NCBI GenBank assembly: GCA_018266835.1
Contig: JAFDZP010000003.1
Coordinates: forward strand, 290,824-354,823
Reading direction: 5' to 3'
Length of the DNA: 64,000 nt
Origin: Bacteroidota bacterium
GTDB lineage: Bacteria > Bacteroidota > Ignavibacteria > Tepidaquicellales > Tepidaquicellaceae
In this document: positions 53,372-63,112 of the stretch, in pieces
Layout: the number at the start of each line of letters is the position of its first letter
How positions within the stretch are numbered: the first letter of the stretch is position 1
The notes under the pieces: generated by a model
Told to the model about the DNA's origin: nothing
Databases searched by the model: none
Seen by the model: only the letters and a program-made list of their open reading frames with translations
Program-made: the position numbers and the translations under genes

Positions 53372-54771
53372 ACATCATTTGATATCGGTCTTATACCTAT
53401 AGCAAAATTATTATCGTAAACCGTCTGAACGTAATCATCAAGCTGTTTTAGTTTTGTTACTGAGTTTAAATTACTTGTCCCTCTTGCAATCATTTGAGCA
53501 ATTACAAAAGTTTGTTTTTCATTGGGAAATATTGTTAAGTTATCCGCACCGGAGCTCATAACAAATCTTATTTCGCCAGCGTATGCTGTATCAAATGGTC
53601 CTGACAAGGCTCCGCCACAATTATTTATTTTTCCTTTATGCTGTGTCCATCCTTCATCTGTTTCCGGGTCACCTGAATATACAAATTTTGTAGAATGCAT
53701 TGTTAAAGGATTGATAAAAGGTGTTAAATCTTTTTTTGCCCCCGTTAAATAATTATAAGATTCAACAGGACTATTTAAAATTTCATTTTCACATGGCGGA
53801 CTTGGTTGACTTTCTTTTTGATAAAAATGAAAAGACGACATCCTTAATTCAACATTTGGAAAGACATGTTTATTTACTGCGCTTCTAAGAAAATCATATC
53901 CTACAGCAGGAGGATTTGCTCCATATGTTGCACCAATTCCATTACCGTCCATATTATCAGCATTATAACAGTATCCAAGGTTTCTATTTGAATCGCAGCC
54001 GGTAAAGTCATCATGACTATCACCTAAATCAGGGTCGCAAACTATACCGAAATAAGTTTTCTCCCAATTATAATCGCTTTTATTTAATATTTCCATTTTG
54101 AGAAATTGTACATCACTCAATCCGTTTATATTATCATAACACCACGCGGTTAAGTGCATTTCAGAATACAACGGCAAAGTTCCCCCGTAAAATCCTTCTG
54201 AAGTTGAATGCAGGTCAGGGAACCCGTCTGTAATACATTCGAATATTGTTTGTGCGGCATTTTGTACTCCAGGTTTATCAATTCCTGCATCATAAACTCC
54301 GTTATTATTGACATCAAGATATGGGGCGCCGTAAGGAACCATACGTCCCCAATTTGCATAATCGGAATTGTTTGAGGAGTTATCTCCTTTGTTTACTTTA
54401 TATACTTTAAATGTTGAGTCTTCTAGTGCAACTCCACTTACTATATAGCCGGGTCCATATTCACCGTTATAAGATATAGCAGCCAATCTCAAATTATTAT
54501 TTATATATGCGCCGATAGTTAACCCTGCAGTATAAATTGCAAATTTGCCGGAACCTTTTGGCCATTGAAATCCCGAAGTATTAGTGGTTCTCAAATCCTG
54601 ATTGAAAACCCCTGAATTCCAAACCCATGTTGAAATATTATTTGCATTCAGACCTGACTGAGTCCTTATAATAAAGTAAGGTGTTATAGAATCCAGTAAT
54701 AAAGGCTCTAGATGCGCTTCATTGAACTGAAGTAAAAATAAAACACAAAATACTATAATTAATTTTTTCAT
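53104..54771 (-). CDS. T9SS cargo protein, array member 2
   Basis: A 555-residue paralogue of member 1 with the same blocks (STWVWNSGVFNQDLRTTNTS, YANWGRMVPYGAPYLDVNNN, HLTAWCYDNING, FTGCDSNRNLGYCYN). Its mature N-terminus does not begin with Gln. The sorting domain ([35 protein letters not shown]) is nearly identical in DNA to those of members 3, 4 and 6, while the body has diverged. Function unknown; expected surface display. Confidence 0.85.
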   Translation of the reverse strand: MKKLIIVFCVLFLLQFNEAHLEPLLLDSITPYFIIRTQSGLNANNISTWVWNSGVFNQDLRTTNTSGFQWPKGSGKFAIYTAGLTIGAYINNNLRLAAISYNGEYGPGYIVSGVALEDSTFKVYKVNKGDNSSNNSDYANWGRMVPYGAPYLDVNNNGVYDAGIDKPGVQNAAQTIFECITDGFPDLHSTSEGFYGGTLPLYSEMHLTAWCYDNINGLSDVQFLKMEILNKSDYNWEKTYFGIVCDPDLGDSHDDFTGCDSNRNLGYCYNADNMDGNGIGATYGANPPAVGYDFLRSAVNKHVFPNVELRMSSFHFYQKESQPSPPCENEILNSPVESYNYLTGAKKDLTPFINPLTMHSTKFVYSGDPETDEGWTQHKGKINNCGGALSGPFDTAYAGEIRFVMSSGADNLTIFPNEKQTFVIAQMIARGTSNLNSVTKLKQLDDYVQTVYDNNFAIGIRPISNDVPDKFSLFQNYPNPFNPSTKIKFEIAKSDFVNLTVFDLSGKVVEQLVNEKLNEGIYEVNFTAKNISSGIYFYRLSTDNFTQTNRMILVK

Positions 54772-54884
54772 TGCTAAATTTTATTTACTACAATTTAGAA
54801 CAAAAAGGGAAACGGAGCAAAGACTATTTTTCGCAAAATTCTGAAAAATATTTTACTGAGAATACATGTATTTATGTGGCATTT

Positions 54885-55143
54885 CTATTTAACTAAAATC
54901 ATGCGATTTGTTTGTGAAAAGTTCGATGAACTTAAACGATAAAAGTATATTCCCGAAGAAATATTTTTTGAAGTAAAGTTCACTTCGTAAACGCCTTCAT
55001 TTAATTTTTCATTTACAAGCTGCTCTACAACTTTACCGCTTAAATCGAATACAGTTAAATTTACAAAATCGCTTTTAGCAATTTCGAATTTGATTTTAGT
55101 TGAGGGATTAAAGGGATTGGGATAGTTTTGGAATAAAGAAAAA
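54885..55143 (-). repeat. Homogenised sorting-domain repeat, copy 2
   Basis: 3' end of array member 3, near-identical to the repeats at 53104, 56562 and 60816. It differs mainly in the last ~50 bp (FSQTNRMILVK version) and at a codon in the TSKNISSG block. Confidence 0.85.
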
Positions 55144-56543
55144 TTTTCGGGGATTGAAGATGAAATACTTCTTACGTTTACAGAAAAATTTGAGTTGTAA
55201 ATATTTTGTATTTCATCATCTAAATTTTTCAGCCAGGTAACAGAGTTCTTATTATTTGATTTTCTTATTGCAAACTGTGATATGATAAAAGTCTGAGTAT
55301 CACCCGGAGAAACAGTTAAATTAGAAGAACCTGAACCAATTACAAATCTTCTATCGCCAGGATTACTACCATTTATATTCCCTGTAGTAGTGCCTCCGCA
55401 ATTTTTTATTACTCCCATAAACTCAGTCCAACCGCCCCCAATTTCAGGGTCACCGTTATAGCAATACTTTGTAAGATTTCCTGTCCGGGCATTTACCCAT
55501 CTCGTACTATCCTTTTTCAGTCCTCTAAGATAATTGTATGCTTCAATTGGCAGCTGGGGATCTTGTTCGCATGATATCCCACCTTCACTTGGTTTTGTAA
55601 AATAAGTAAAGGAAGTCATTTTTAAATCCACAGGGGTTGGTCCTGATTTATCCACTGCACCTTTTAATAAATCTACACCTACTGCAGGGGGAGAAAGACC
55701 ATAAGTTATTCCTGCTCCGGTTCCATCCTGATTATCTGAATTGTAACAGTATCCAAAACTTCGAACCGAATCGCATCCAATATAATCATCAGTTTTATCT
55801 CCTAAGTCAGGGTCGCATACTATTCCAAAATAGGTTTTAGTCCATGAGGAAACATTTTTATTGATTACAGCAAATTTTAAAAATTGAGCTTTATGTAAAG
55901 ACGTATCAGTATCATAACACCAGGCTGTCAGGTGCATTTCAGAAAATATCGGTAGAGTTCCTCCGCTAAAACCTTCTGCTATATTATGGTTTTCAGGAAA
56001 GGCATCAGTCAGACAAATAAATATAGTTTGGGAAGCGTTTCTCATACCTGGTTTATCCACATCTGGATCAAAGACATTATTGTTGTTAACGTCCACGAAC
56101 GGGGCTCCATATGGAACCATTAATCCCCAATTGGCATAATCAGGATTATTTGAACTGTTATCGCCTCTGGATATTTTATATAGTTTAAAAAGTGAATTTG
56201 TAATGCCTGCGTGATTATTTATATACCCCGGGGCATATTCTCCATTATAGGATATAGATGCCAACCTAAGAGAATCATTAATATATGTTCCAATACTTAA
56301 GCCGGAACTGTAGATTGCAAATTTCCCGCTTCCTTTTGGCCATTCAAATCCCGGAGTATTTAAAGTCCGGGCATCCTGATTAAATACTCCTGTATTCCAT
56401 ATCCATGTTGACATATTACTACCATTTAAAGATGCCTGTGTAATAGGAATTGAAAAAGGAAAAAGTAAATACGGTGAATGAATTTCAGATTTTAAATTCT
56501 TAAATAAAAATATTAGAAAAATAATTAGAAGAACTTTTTTCAT
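54885..56543 (-). CDS. T9SS cargo protein, array member 3
   Basis: A 552-residue paralogue. Blocks seen: STWIWNTGVFNQDARTLNTP, GFEWPKGSGKFAIYSSGLSI, NNPDYANWGLMVPYGAPFVD, DVNNNNVFDPDVDKPGM, EGFSGGTLPIFSEMHLTAWC and YIGCDSVRSFGYCYN. The signal peptide precedes EIHSPYLL. The sorting domain belongs to the homogenised type (KIKFEIAKSDFVNLTVFDLS, SNFSQTNRMILVK). Its central stretch PISSEGG-like Gly/Ser segments vary most. Function unknown. Confidence 0.85.
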   Translation of the reverse strand: MKKVLLIIFLIFLFKNLKSEIHSPYLLFPFSIPITQASLNGSNMSTWIWNTGVFNQDARTLNTPGFEWPKGSGKFAIYSSGLSIGTYINDSLRLASISYNGEYAPGYINNHAGITNSLFKLYKISRGDNSSNNPDYANWGLMVPYGAPFVDVNNNNVFDPDVDKPGMRNASQTIFICLTDAFPENHNIAEGFSGGTLPIFSEMHLTAWCYDTDTSLHKAQFLKFAVINKNVSSWTKTYFGIVCDPDLGDKTDDYIGCDSVRSFGYCYNSDNQDGTGAGITYGLSPPAVGVDLLKGAVDKSGPTPVDLKMTSFTYFTKPSEGGISCEQDPQLPIEAYNYLRGLKKDSTRWVNARTGNLTKYCYNGDPEIGGGWTEFMGVIKNCGGTTTGNINGSNPGDRRFVIGSGSSNLTVSPGDTQTFIISQFAIRKSNNKNSVTWLKNLDDEIQNIYNSNFSVNVRSISSSIPENFSLFQNYPNPFNPSTKIKFEIAKSDFVNLTVFDLSGKVVEQLVNEKLNEGVYEVNFTSKNISSGIYFYRLSSSNFSQTNRMILVK

Positions 56544-56561
56544 ATGAGATATAATCAGAAT

Positions 56562-56826
56562 TTATTTTAGTAAAATCATTCGGTTTGTTTGTGTAAAGTT
56601 ATCTGAACTCAACCGGTAAAAGTATATTCCCGAAGAAATATTTTTTGCAGTGTAATTCACCTCGTAAACGCCTTCATTTAATTTTTCATTTACAAGCTGC
56701 TCTACAACTTTACCGCTTAAATCGAATACGGTCAAATTCACAAAATCGCTTTTAGCAATTTCGAATTTGATTTTAGTTGAGGGATTAAAGGGATTGGGAT
56801 AGTTTTGGAATAAAGAAAATTTATCC
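56562..56826 (-). repeat. Homogenised sorting-domain repeat, copy 3
   Basis: 3' end of array member 4, near-identical to the repeats at 53104, 54885 and 60816. The terminal residues read MILLK instead of MILVK. Confidence 0.85.
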
Positions 56827-58223
56827 GGAACCTGGTTTGAAACAGTATTTACACTCACACTGAAGTTAGCATTATAATACAGTTGTACCATATCACTTAG
56901 TTGTTTGAGTTTTGTAACAGAATTTCTATTATTTGCGCCTCTTGCAATCAGCTGAGCAAATACAAATGTCTGCTTTTCACCGGGGACAATTGTGAGATTT
57001 TCTGCCCCCGAACTCATAACAAATCTTCTATCAAAAGGAACAGAAGTAACGATTGGTCCGGTTGTATCACCGCCACAATTATTAATTTTCCCTACGAATT
57101 CTGTCCATTCATTCCCTGATTCAAGGTCACCGGGATAACAATATTTTGTTCTAAGCATTGTCAGAGGATTTATATATGGAGTTGAATCTCTTTTAGTTCC
57201 TTTTAAATAGTTATATGAAGCAATTGGTGCAGTGGATGGATCTGTTTCACATATTATTCCTCCTGACCCTGTTCCAAAGAAACTAATAAACGAAGTCATA
57301 TATAAATCCGTATTTGGTGTAACGCTTCTGTTCACTGCACCTTTAAGCATATCAATTCCTACAGCGGGAGGATTTGCACCATAAGAGTGTCCTGTTCCAT
57401 CACCATCAAGATTATCAGCGTTATAGCAAAAGCCTAAATTTCTCGCTAAATCACATCCAACATAATCATCACTTGCAGAACCTAAATCAGGATCAGCTAC
57501 TATTCCGAACTGCGTTCTTGTCCATGGTGAACTGTTTTTATTTACAACTTCCATTTTAAGAAACTGAACATCTTCAAGTCCTGCAACATTGTCATACGAC
57601 CATGTTGTAAAGTGCATTTCAGAAAATAAAGGGGCCGTACCTCCACTGAATCCTTCTGCAGTAGTATGATTAGTTGCATCTGCGTCGGTAAGACATACAA
57701 AAATTGTTTGAGCAGAATTTTTTACTCCCGGTTTATCTGTTGCAGGATCAAACACTCCGTTGTTATTAACATCTTCATAAGGCGCGCCAAATGGAACCAT
57801 TAATCCCCAGTTAGCATAATCAGGATTTGTATTGTTATTATCACCGCGATTTACCCGATATAGTTTGAATGTTGAATTGGTAGTAAAGACTCCGTTGAGA
57901 ACATATCCCGGACCATACTCTCCATTATAAGAAACACTTGCCAATCTCAAGCCTCCGTTAACATATGCCCCCATAGATAATCCGGTTGAAAAAATAGCAA
58001 ATTTTCCGGAGTTCTTGGGCCATTCAAATCCCGGTGTATTATTTGTGCGCAGGTCCTGATTAAATACACCCGTATTCCATATCCAGGTCGAAACATTATT
58101 ACTGTTTGAATTTGACTGTGCTTTAATTACGGTATATGGTAGTTGTTGAATTTCATCATTGGGTTTTGAAAATGATGAAATTGTAAAAATGATGCAGAAG
58201 AAAAAAATTAATAGAGTCTTCAT
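56562..58223 (-). CDS. T9SS cargo protein, array member 4
   Basis: A 553-residue paralogue: signal peptide (FFFCIIFTISSFS), STWIWNTGVFNQDLRTNNTP, GFEWPKNSGKFAIFSTGLSM, SYNGEYGPGYVLNGVFTTNS, DVNNNGVFDPATDKPGVKN and YVGCDLARNLGFCYN. It is closest to member 1 in the first half and to members 2, 3 and 6 in the sorting domain. It lies only 18 nt upstream of member 3, so the two are probably cotranscribed. Function unknown. Confidence 0.85.
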   Translation of the reverse strand: MKTLLIFFFCIIFTISSFSKPNDEIQQLPYTVIKAQSNSNSNNVSTWIWNTGVFNQDLRTNNTPGFEWPKNSGKFAIFSTGLSMGAYVNGGLRLASVSYNGEYGPGYVLNGVFTTNSTFKLYRVNRGDNNNTNPDYANWGLMVPFGAPYEDVNNNGVFDPATDKPGVKNSAQTIFVCLTDADATNHTTAEGFSGGTAPLFSEMHFTTWSYDNVAGLEDVQFLKMEVVNKNSSPWTRTQFGIVADPDLGSASDDYVGCDLARNLGFCYNADNLDGDGTGHSYGANPPAVGIDMLKGAVNRSVTPNTDLYMTSFISFFGTGSGGIICETDPSTAPIASYNYLKGTKRDSTPYINPLTMLRTKYCYPGDLESGNEWTEFVGKINNCGGDTTGPIVTSVPFDRRFVMSSGAENLTIVPGEKQTFVFAQLIARGANNRNSVTKLKQLSDMVQLYYNANFSVSVNTVSNQVPDKFSLFQNYPNPFNPSTKIKFEIAKSDFVNLTVFDLSGKVVEQLVNEKLNEGVYEVNYTAKNISSGIYFYRLSSDNFTQTNRMILLK

Positions 58224-58308
58224 TTTTATGAATATTTATGTTTCTAAATATACTCAGGTTACTTCTAAAAGTAATTATGAGCCGAACTTTTTATTTTAAT
58301 TGAAAATA

Positions 58309-60801
58309 TTATTTCAGTAAAATCATTTTCTTTGTTTGTGTGAATGAAGAAGTTTTTATTTGATAAAAATAAACTCCGCTCGGAAGACCTGAAGCATCGT
58401 ATTTATAGGAATAAGTTCCTTCAGCCAGATTTTGGTTAACCAAATTATTAAGTTCTTTACCGTTAATATCAAATACAATAAGTGAAACAAATCCCGTCTT
58501 ACTGATATCAAATTTTATTTGTGTATCGGGGTTAAAAGGATTTGGAAAATTCTGATACAATGAAAATTTTTCCGGAGTAAATGTATTTATAGTCTGAAGA
58601 TTCACAGAAAATCTTGGAATGTAGTACATATCTTTTACAGTCTGTACGAAGTCCTTCAGTTTAGTAACGGAGTTTTTATTATAACTTCCTCTTTGAACCG
58701 CCTGCATTAACACAATAACCTGTTTATCACCCGGATTCATTGTAAGATTATCCGAACCGGTAGAAAAGATAATATTTCTTTGAGAAGGAGTTGAAGGAAC
58801 TTCGGTAGGCCCGGTAGTACTTCCACCGCAATTAAGAACTCTTCCATTAAATTCGGTCCATCCTATACCTGTTTGAGGGTCACCGGTATAATTAAATTTT
58901 GTAGGCTGATTATTTAGAATATTTATCCATGGTGTTCCGTCTTTTTTAAAACCTTTAGCCATATTATACAATTCATCTGAAGTCATATTATCTGATGTGC
59001 AGCCGGTAGTTCCGTAAAAATATCCCATCGAAGTCATACCCAAATCAACAGTAGGATTGGAATTTAAAAAAGCTCCTTTATACATTGCGATTCCATAAGC
59101 AGGAGGCGCGGCTCCATACTCACCCGGAGCTCCCGTCCCGTCTGTATTAGTCGAATTATAATAATAAGCTATTTTTCTGACGGAATCACTTCCGATGTAA
59201 TCATCCGTTTCATTCCCAAGATACCCGTCATTTAAAAATGAAAAATATGCACCCGTCCAGGGAGTATTACTTTTATTAAAAATCTCATACTTCATAAAAA
59301 CAGCATCATCTACAAAATGTAGAGTTGCTGTATCCTGGATAAAATGAGCAGCCCAAATAGTAAAGTGAATTTCAGCACCTAATGGTAATGTACCCGCCCC
59401 ATATCCATTTGATAAATGATGAGCAGTATCTGAAGCATCTGTAACGCAAATGAAATTAGTTTCGCCCGCATCTTTTACACCGGGTTTATCAATTAAAGGT
59501 TCATAGATTCCATTCTGATTTATATCGACATAGGGAGCTCCAAAAGGCACTGCTTCCCCCCATTTCTGCCAATTGTAACTGGAAGGTAAATCATTTTCTT
59601 TAACCTTGTAAATTCTGAATCTGCTATCGAATGTATAATTTCCGTTCTGTACGTAACCGGGAGCAAATTCGCTTTTCTGAAAAGTAGTAGCAGTCCTCAA
59701 CACTCCGTTTACTTTGGCCGTAATGTTTAAACCGAATGCATCAGAAAGAAACCTTCCGGCACCTCTTGGCCATTCCAAACCTCTGCCATTAATGCTTGAA
59801 TTTTTATTTATTACAAGTCTGTCATTAAAATATTCTGCAAAATTATTATAGGTCAGTGACGTATTAAATGTATAAGTAGTATCTATTCGTCTGACGAATG
59901 CAGTTCCGTTATCACCGCATGCATAACCGATTTCCGCAGAGAACGCAACAGCATTCAGATTTTGAGATGTAAAAGAATTCTGAGTTATCCAGTTTGTTCC
60001 CATGTTAGATGTTTTTAACACAAGACCTCCATTGCCTGATATAAATGCTGATGGAAATGAACTTATACTGACCGAATTTAATTTGGTAGTAACATTTGAA
60101 TTTTGCTGAACCCATGAACTTCCGCCATTTGTTGTTAAAGCAATTAATCCATTATCTCCTGTTATCCACCCTGTGTTTGAATCATAAAAATTAATTGAAT
60201 TTAAATTAGTGGAACCAATTGAAACATTATTCCAAGTAGAACCAAAATCTGTGGTTTTAAAAATCACACCTGCATTTCCACAGACATAATATACTGCACC
60301 CCCTGTAGCTGAACAATTAAGTGTCTGGTTAGTAAAGTTTGGTTTCACGCTCCACGTTACACCTGCATCACTAGATTGAACATAAGCTCCATTTACTCCT
60401 AACGCAGCAATAGTAACATTATTAATTCGGAGAATTGTTTTAAGGTTGGAAGTAGTAGTTGAATTCACCGCTATCCAGTTAGTTCCTATATTCGTAGATT
60501 TAAGTATTACTCCATTATTGCCGCATATCCATAATGTTGTTGTAGCATTCACAGCGAAAGAGTTCAGATCGGAAGTTGTAGTTGAATTCTGAGAAACCCA
60601 CAGCGCTGTATTAAAAGATTTGTATAGAATGGTTCCGTTTTTTCCTAAAATAAATTCGCTGCCATCGGCAATTTGTTTTGCAAAAAGCAAATTATTATTG
60701 GTCGGAATATTAAGCTGATACCAGTCATAATAAGGCTGTGCATAAAGTTCATTCAATACCAGTAAAAATAAAACAACTAATAAGTACTTATTTGTTTTCA
60801 T
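58309..60801 (-). CDS. T9SS cargo protein, array member 5, fused to a Ycf48/BNR propeller
   Basis: An 830-residue protein with mature start after LYA (QPYYDWYQ). Residues ~25-300 are a beta-propeller of repeats such as TLWICGNNGVILKSTNIGTN, VCGNAGVIFKTTDFGSTW, WITGDNGLIALTTNGGSSWV and AFISGNGGLVLKTSNMGTNW, like the 20118 and 21839 proteins. The array module then follows (GLEWPRGAGRFLSDAFG, FAPGYVQNGNY, VDINQNGIYEPLIDKPG, YIGSDSVRKIAYYYN). The sorting domain is its own type (NFPNPFNPDTQIKFDI, SGVYFYQI, KKMILLK). Propeller plus module is a domain fusion not seen in its neighbours. Confidence 0.86.
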   Translation of the reverse strand: MKTNKYLLVVLFLLVLNELYAQPYYDWYQLNIPTNNNLLFAKQIADGSEFILGKNGTILYKSFNTALWVSQNSTTTSDLNSFAVNATTTLWICGNNGVILKSTNIGTNWIAVNSTTTSNLKTILRINNVTIAALGVNGAYVQSSDAGVTWSVKPNFTNQTLNCSATGGAVYYVCGNAGVIFKTTDFGSTWNNVSIGSTNLNSINFYDSNTGWITGDNGLIALTTNGGSSWVQQNSNVTTKLNSVSISSFPSAFISGNGGLVLKTSNMGTNWITQNSFTSQNLNAVAFSAEIGYACGDNGTAFVRRIDTTYTFNTSLTYNNFAEYFNDRLVINKNSSINGRGLEWPRGAGRFLSDAFGLNITAKVNGVLRTATTFQKSEFAPGYVQNGNYTFDSRFRIYKVKENDLPSSYNWQKWGEAVPFGAPYVDINQNGIYEPLIDKPGVKDAGETNFICVTDASDTAHHLSNGYGAGTLPLGAEIHFTIWAAHFIQDTATLHFVDDAVFMKYEIFNKSNTPWTGAYFSFLNDGYLGNETDDYIGSDSVRKIAYYYNSTNTDGTGAPGEYGAAPPAYGIAMYKGAFLNSNPTVDLGMTSMGYFYGTTGCTSDNMTSDELYNMAKGFKKDGTPWINILNNQPTKFNYTGDPQTGIGWTEFNGRVLNCGGSTTGPTEVPSTPSQRNIIFSTGSDNLTMNPGDKQVIVLMQAVQRGSYNKNSVTKLKDFVQTVKDMYYIPRFSVNLQTINTFTPEKFSLYQNFPNPFNPDTQIKFDISKTGFVSLIVFDINGKELNNLVNQNLAEGTYSYKYDASGLPSGVYFYQIKTSSFTQTKKMILLK

Positions 60802-60815
60802 TATTTATAAATTTA

Positions 60816-61083
60816 CTATTTTACTAAAATCATCCGGTTTGTTTGTGTAAAGTTATCTGTACTCAACCGGTAAAAGTATATTCCCGAAGAAATATTTTTT
60901 GCAGTGAAGTTCACTTCGTAAACGCCTTCATTTAATTTTTCATTTACAAGCTCCTCTACAATTTTACCGCTTAAATCGAATACGGTCAAATTCACAAAAT
61001 CGCTTTTGGCAATTTCGAATTTGATTTTAGTTGAGGGATTAAAGGGATTGGGATAGTTTTGGAATAAAGAAAATTTATCAGGG
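60816..61083 (-). repeat. Homogenised sorting-domain repeat, copy 4
   Basis: 3' end of array member 6, near-identical to the repeats at 53104, 54885 and 56562, despite member 6 having the most divergent body. Confidence 0.85.
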
Positions 61084-62444
61084 ATTTCTGTGGAGACAGG
61101 AGTAATGCCTATTATAAATCCATGCTCATAAAAATTCTGAGCTTTATCAGCGAGCAGTTTTAACTTTGTAACTGAGTTTTTATTATCTGTACCGCGTGCT
61201 ACTAATTGTGCGTATTGAAACTGAATATATGACGGGCATGGTACACTATAACTATCAGAGCCTGAGCTCATTAAAAATGTTCGTCTGTTTGAATAATTAG
61301 GCGTAACTTGACCTGAAGTTGAGCCAAAGCAATTGTCTATAACACCGGTATATTCCGTCCATCCGCTGCCGGTTTCAGGGTCGCCGGGAAAAGTAAACTT
61401 TGTTGCTTTCGGCGGAGATGCTGTGGGGTCAAGCCAGGGAGTATTATCTTTTTTATATCCGCGCATTAAATTATAAGCTTCTAATGGTGTATACGGAAAT
61501 TCTTCACATGGCGGACTTGGTTCAATTTGTTCAGGAATTACATAATGGAAAGATGTCATAGACAGTCCATCATTTTGATCCAATAACTTTATACCAACTG
61601 CAGGAGGAGCAGCTCCATAACTATTTCCCTGTCCTGTTCCGTCATTGTTATCTTTATTGTATGCGTAACCCAGTCTCCTTATTGTATCGCATCCGACGTA
61701 ATCATCAAGTGAATCTCCTATCTGCGGATTCATAAACATTGAAAAATACGTCTTCTTCCATTCAACTAAACTCTTATTTAAAACAACGTATTTTATAAAT
61801 TGAATATCTTCATAACCGGGAATATCATAAACCCAGGCTGTTAAATGAATATCGGCAAACAGAGGCGCAGTTCCTCCTGAAAATCCTTCCGAAATTGAGT
61901 GGTTCGCTAAAAAACCATCGGTAAGACAAACGAAAATTGTTTGTGCAGCATTTTTTACTCCGGGTGAATCTATTCCTATATCATAGATTCCGTTATTGTT
62001 CACATCATTATAAGGAGCTCCAAGTTCAGTCATTAGATACCAGTACATATAATCAGGGTTATTAGAGGCGTTATCTCCTTTGGAAACTTTATATAAATGA
62101 AATGATTCGGATGTTTTTGCATAAGGAACAGAGCTGTTAATAATATAACCAGGTGAAAATTCTCCTTTGTATGTAGCATTTGCCAATCTTAGCTCACCAT
62201 TAAAGTAAGCTCCGATGCATAAACCTGCAGAAAGACCTAAAAATTTTCCAGAATTATCATGCCACTGAAGTGAAGGGGAATTTTCAAAATTAACATTCTG
62301 ATTGAAGATTCCTGTGTTCCAGATTGAAGTTGAAAAACTGTTAGATTTTAAATATGCCTGAACTTTTATAATTGAAGTCTGAGGAAAACTACCGGAAAGT
62401 AAAATCGAGGGTAAAAATAAAAGGGTAAAGAGAATTTTTTTCAT
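60816..62444 (-). CDS. T9SS cargo protein, array member 6
   Basis: A 542-residue paralogue and the first gene in transcription order, 15 nt before member 5. Blocks: STSIWNTGIFNQNVNFENSP, YKGEFSPGYIINS, NNPDYMYWYLMTELGAPYND, DVNNNGIYDIGIDSPGVKN, EGFSGGTAPLFADIHLTAWV and YVGCDTIRRLGYAYN. It has the most divergent body but carries the homogenised sorting domain (KIKFEIAKSDFVNLTVFDLS ... TNRMILVK). Function unknown; predicted surface protein. Confidence 0.85.
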   Translation of the reverse strand: MKKILFTLLFLPSILLSGSFPQTSIIKVQAYLKSNSFSTSIWNTGIFNQNVNFENSPSLQWHDNSGKFLGLSAGLCIGAYFNGELRLANATYKGEFSPGYIINSSVPYAKTSESFHLYKVSKGDNASNNPDYMYWYLMTELGAPYNDVNNNGIYDIGIDSPGVKNAAQTIFVCLTDGFLANHSISEGFSGGTAPLFADIHLTAWVYDIPGYEDIQFIKYVVLNKSLVEWKKTYFSMFMNPQIGDSLDDYVGCDTIRRLGYAYNKDNNDGTGQGNSYGAAPPAVGIKLLDQNDGLSMTSFHYVIPEQIEPSPPCEEFPYTPLEAYNLMRGYKKDNTPWLDPTASPPKATKFTFPGDPETGSGWTEYTGVIDNCFGSTSGQVTPNYSNRRTFLMSSGSDSYSVPCPSYIQFQYAQLVARGTDNKNSVTKLKLLADKAQNFYEHGFIIGITPVSTEIPDKFSLFQNYPNPFNPSTKIKFEIAKSDFVNLTVFDLSGKIVEELVNEKLNEGVYEVNFTAKNISSGIYFYRLSTDNFTQTNRMILVK

Positions 62445-62893
62445 AACGCTAACCTATTACTATAAAATATACAAAAAATACTGTTAAAGCAATTAATAAT
62501 ATATGAATATATTTAAAAATTGAAGGTAAACTCCGAATAAATCAATTTTAAGAAAGTATTGTTTTTAAATTTTTTCATCAGAAATAAAATTTACTTTTTT
62601 CATTTTTTTTGAAATGACGGATTTTTGACGGATTTTCCTGTACCTGTATTGTTTTTTCAATACCGATAATTTTCAAATTTTCTTTAATGATGAATTTTAA
62701 ATTCCAAAAAGATTTTTTCTTGACAATTTCTTTCGTCGCAAAAAAGTAACATTTTGCTTTAGCAGAATTATAATAGAACACAGATACAATATACTAATAT
62801 AATATTTTCGACTCAAACATTACTTACCTATACCTACTAATAGGCAAATAATTTATGGATTTAAATTGTGTTTAATTATGGCTATTTTGAATT
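62445..62893. other. AT-rich intergenic region between divergent genes
   Basis: 449 bases holding the promoters of the six-gene cargo array (minus) and of the small membrane protein (plus). No conserved gene: a 67-codon minus-strand frame at 62578-62781 encodes only a Lys/Phe/Ile-rich chain with no motif and is probably noise. No tRNA or hairpin of note is seen. Confidence 0.5.
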
Positions 62894-63097
62894 TTGGAAG
62901 AAAATAAAATAAATACTAATCCCGAAGAAAACAAAGAGCATATAGAAGTTCAGCTGCAGGAAAATTTGCTGCCTGATACTTCGGCTCTAAGCTATAAAAA
63001 AAATCTTGTGCGATTATTAATTTTATCGGGACTGGGATTTTTAAGCATCATTCTTCTCGGAATAAGTTTTTATCTTATTGGCATTAAAATCTTTTAA
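62894..63097 (+). CDS. Small single-pass membrane protein
   Basis: A 67-residue product apparently starting with TTG (62894). The first ~40 residues are hydrophilic and Glu/Asn-rich (NTNPEENKEHIEVQLQENLL); a single TM helix follows (LLILSGLGFLSIILLGISFY). It lies 16 nt upstream of the ygfZ-like gene, so the two are probably cotranscribed. No family recognised. Confidence 0.6.
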   Translation: MEENKINTNPEENKEHIEVQLQENLLPDTSALSYKKNLVRLLILSGLGFLSIILLGISFYLIGIKIF

Positions 63098-63112
63098 TAC
63101 TGTAAACACAAT

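Noticed and set aside
62578-62781. Minus-strand ORF of 67 codons
   Set aside because: Lys/Phe/Ile-rich composition typical of AT-rich non-coding sequence, no SD, no recognisable motif.
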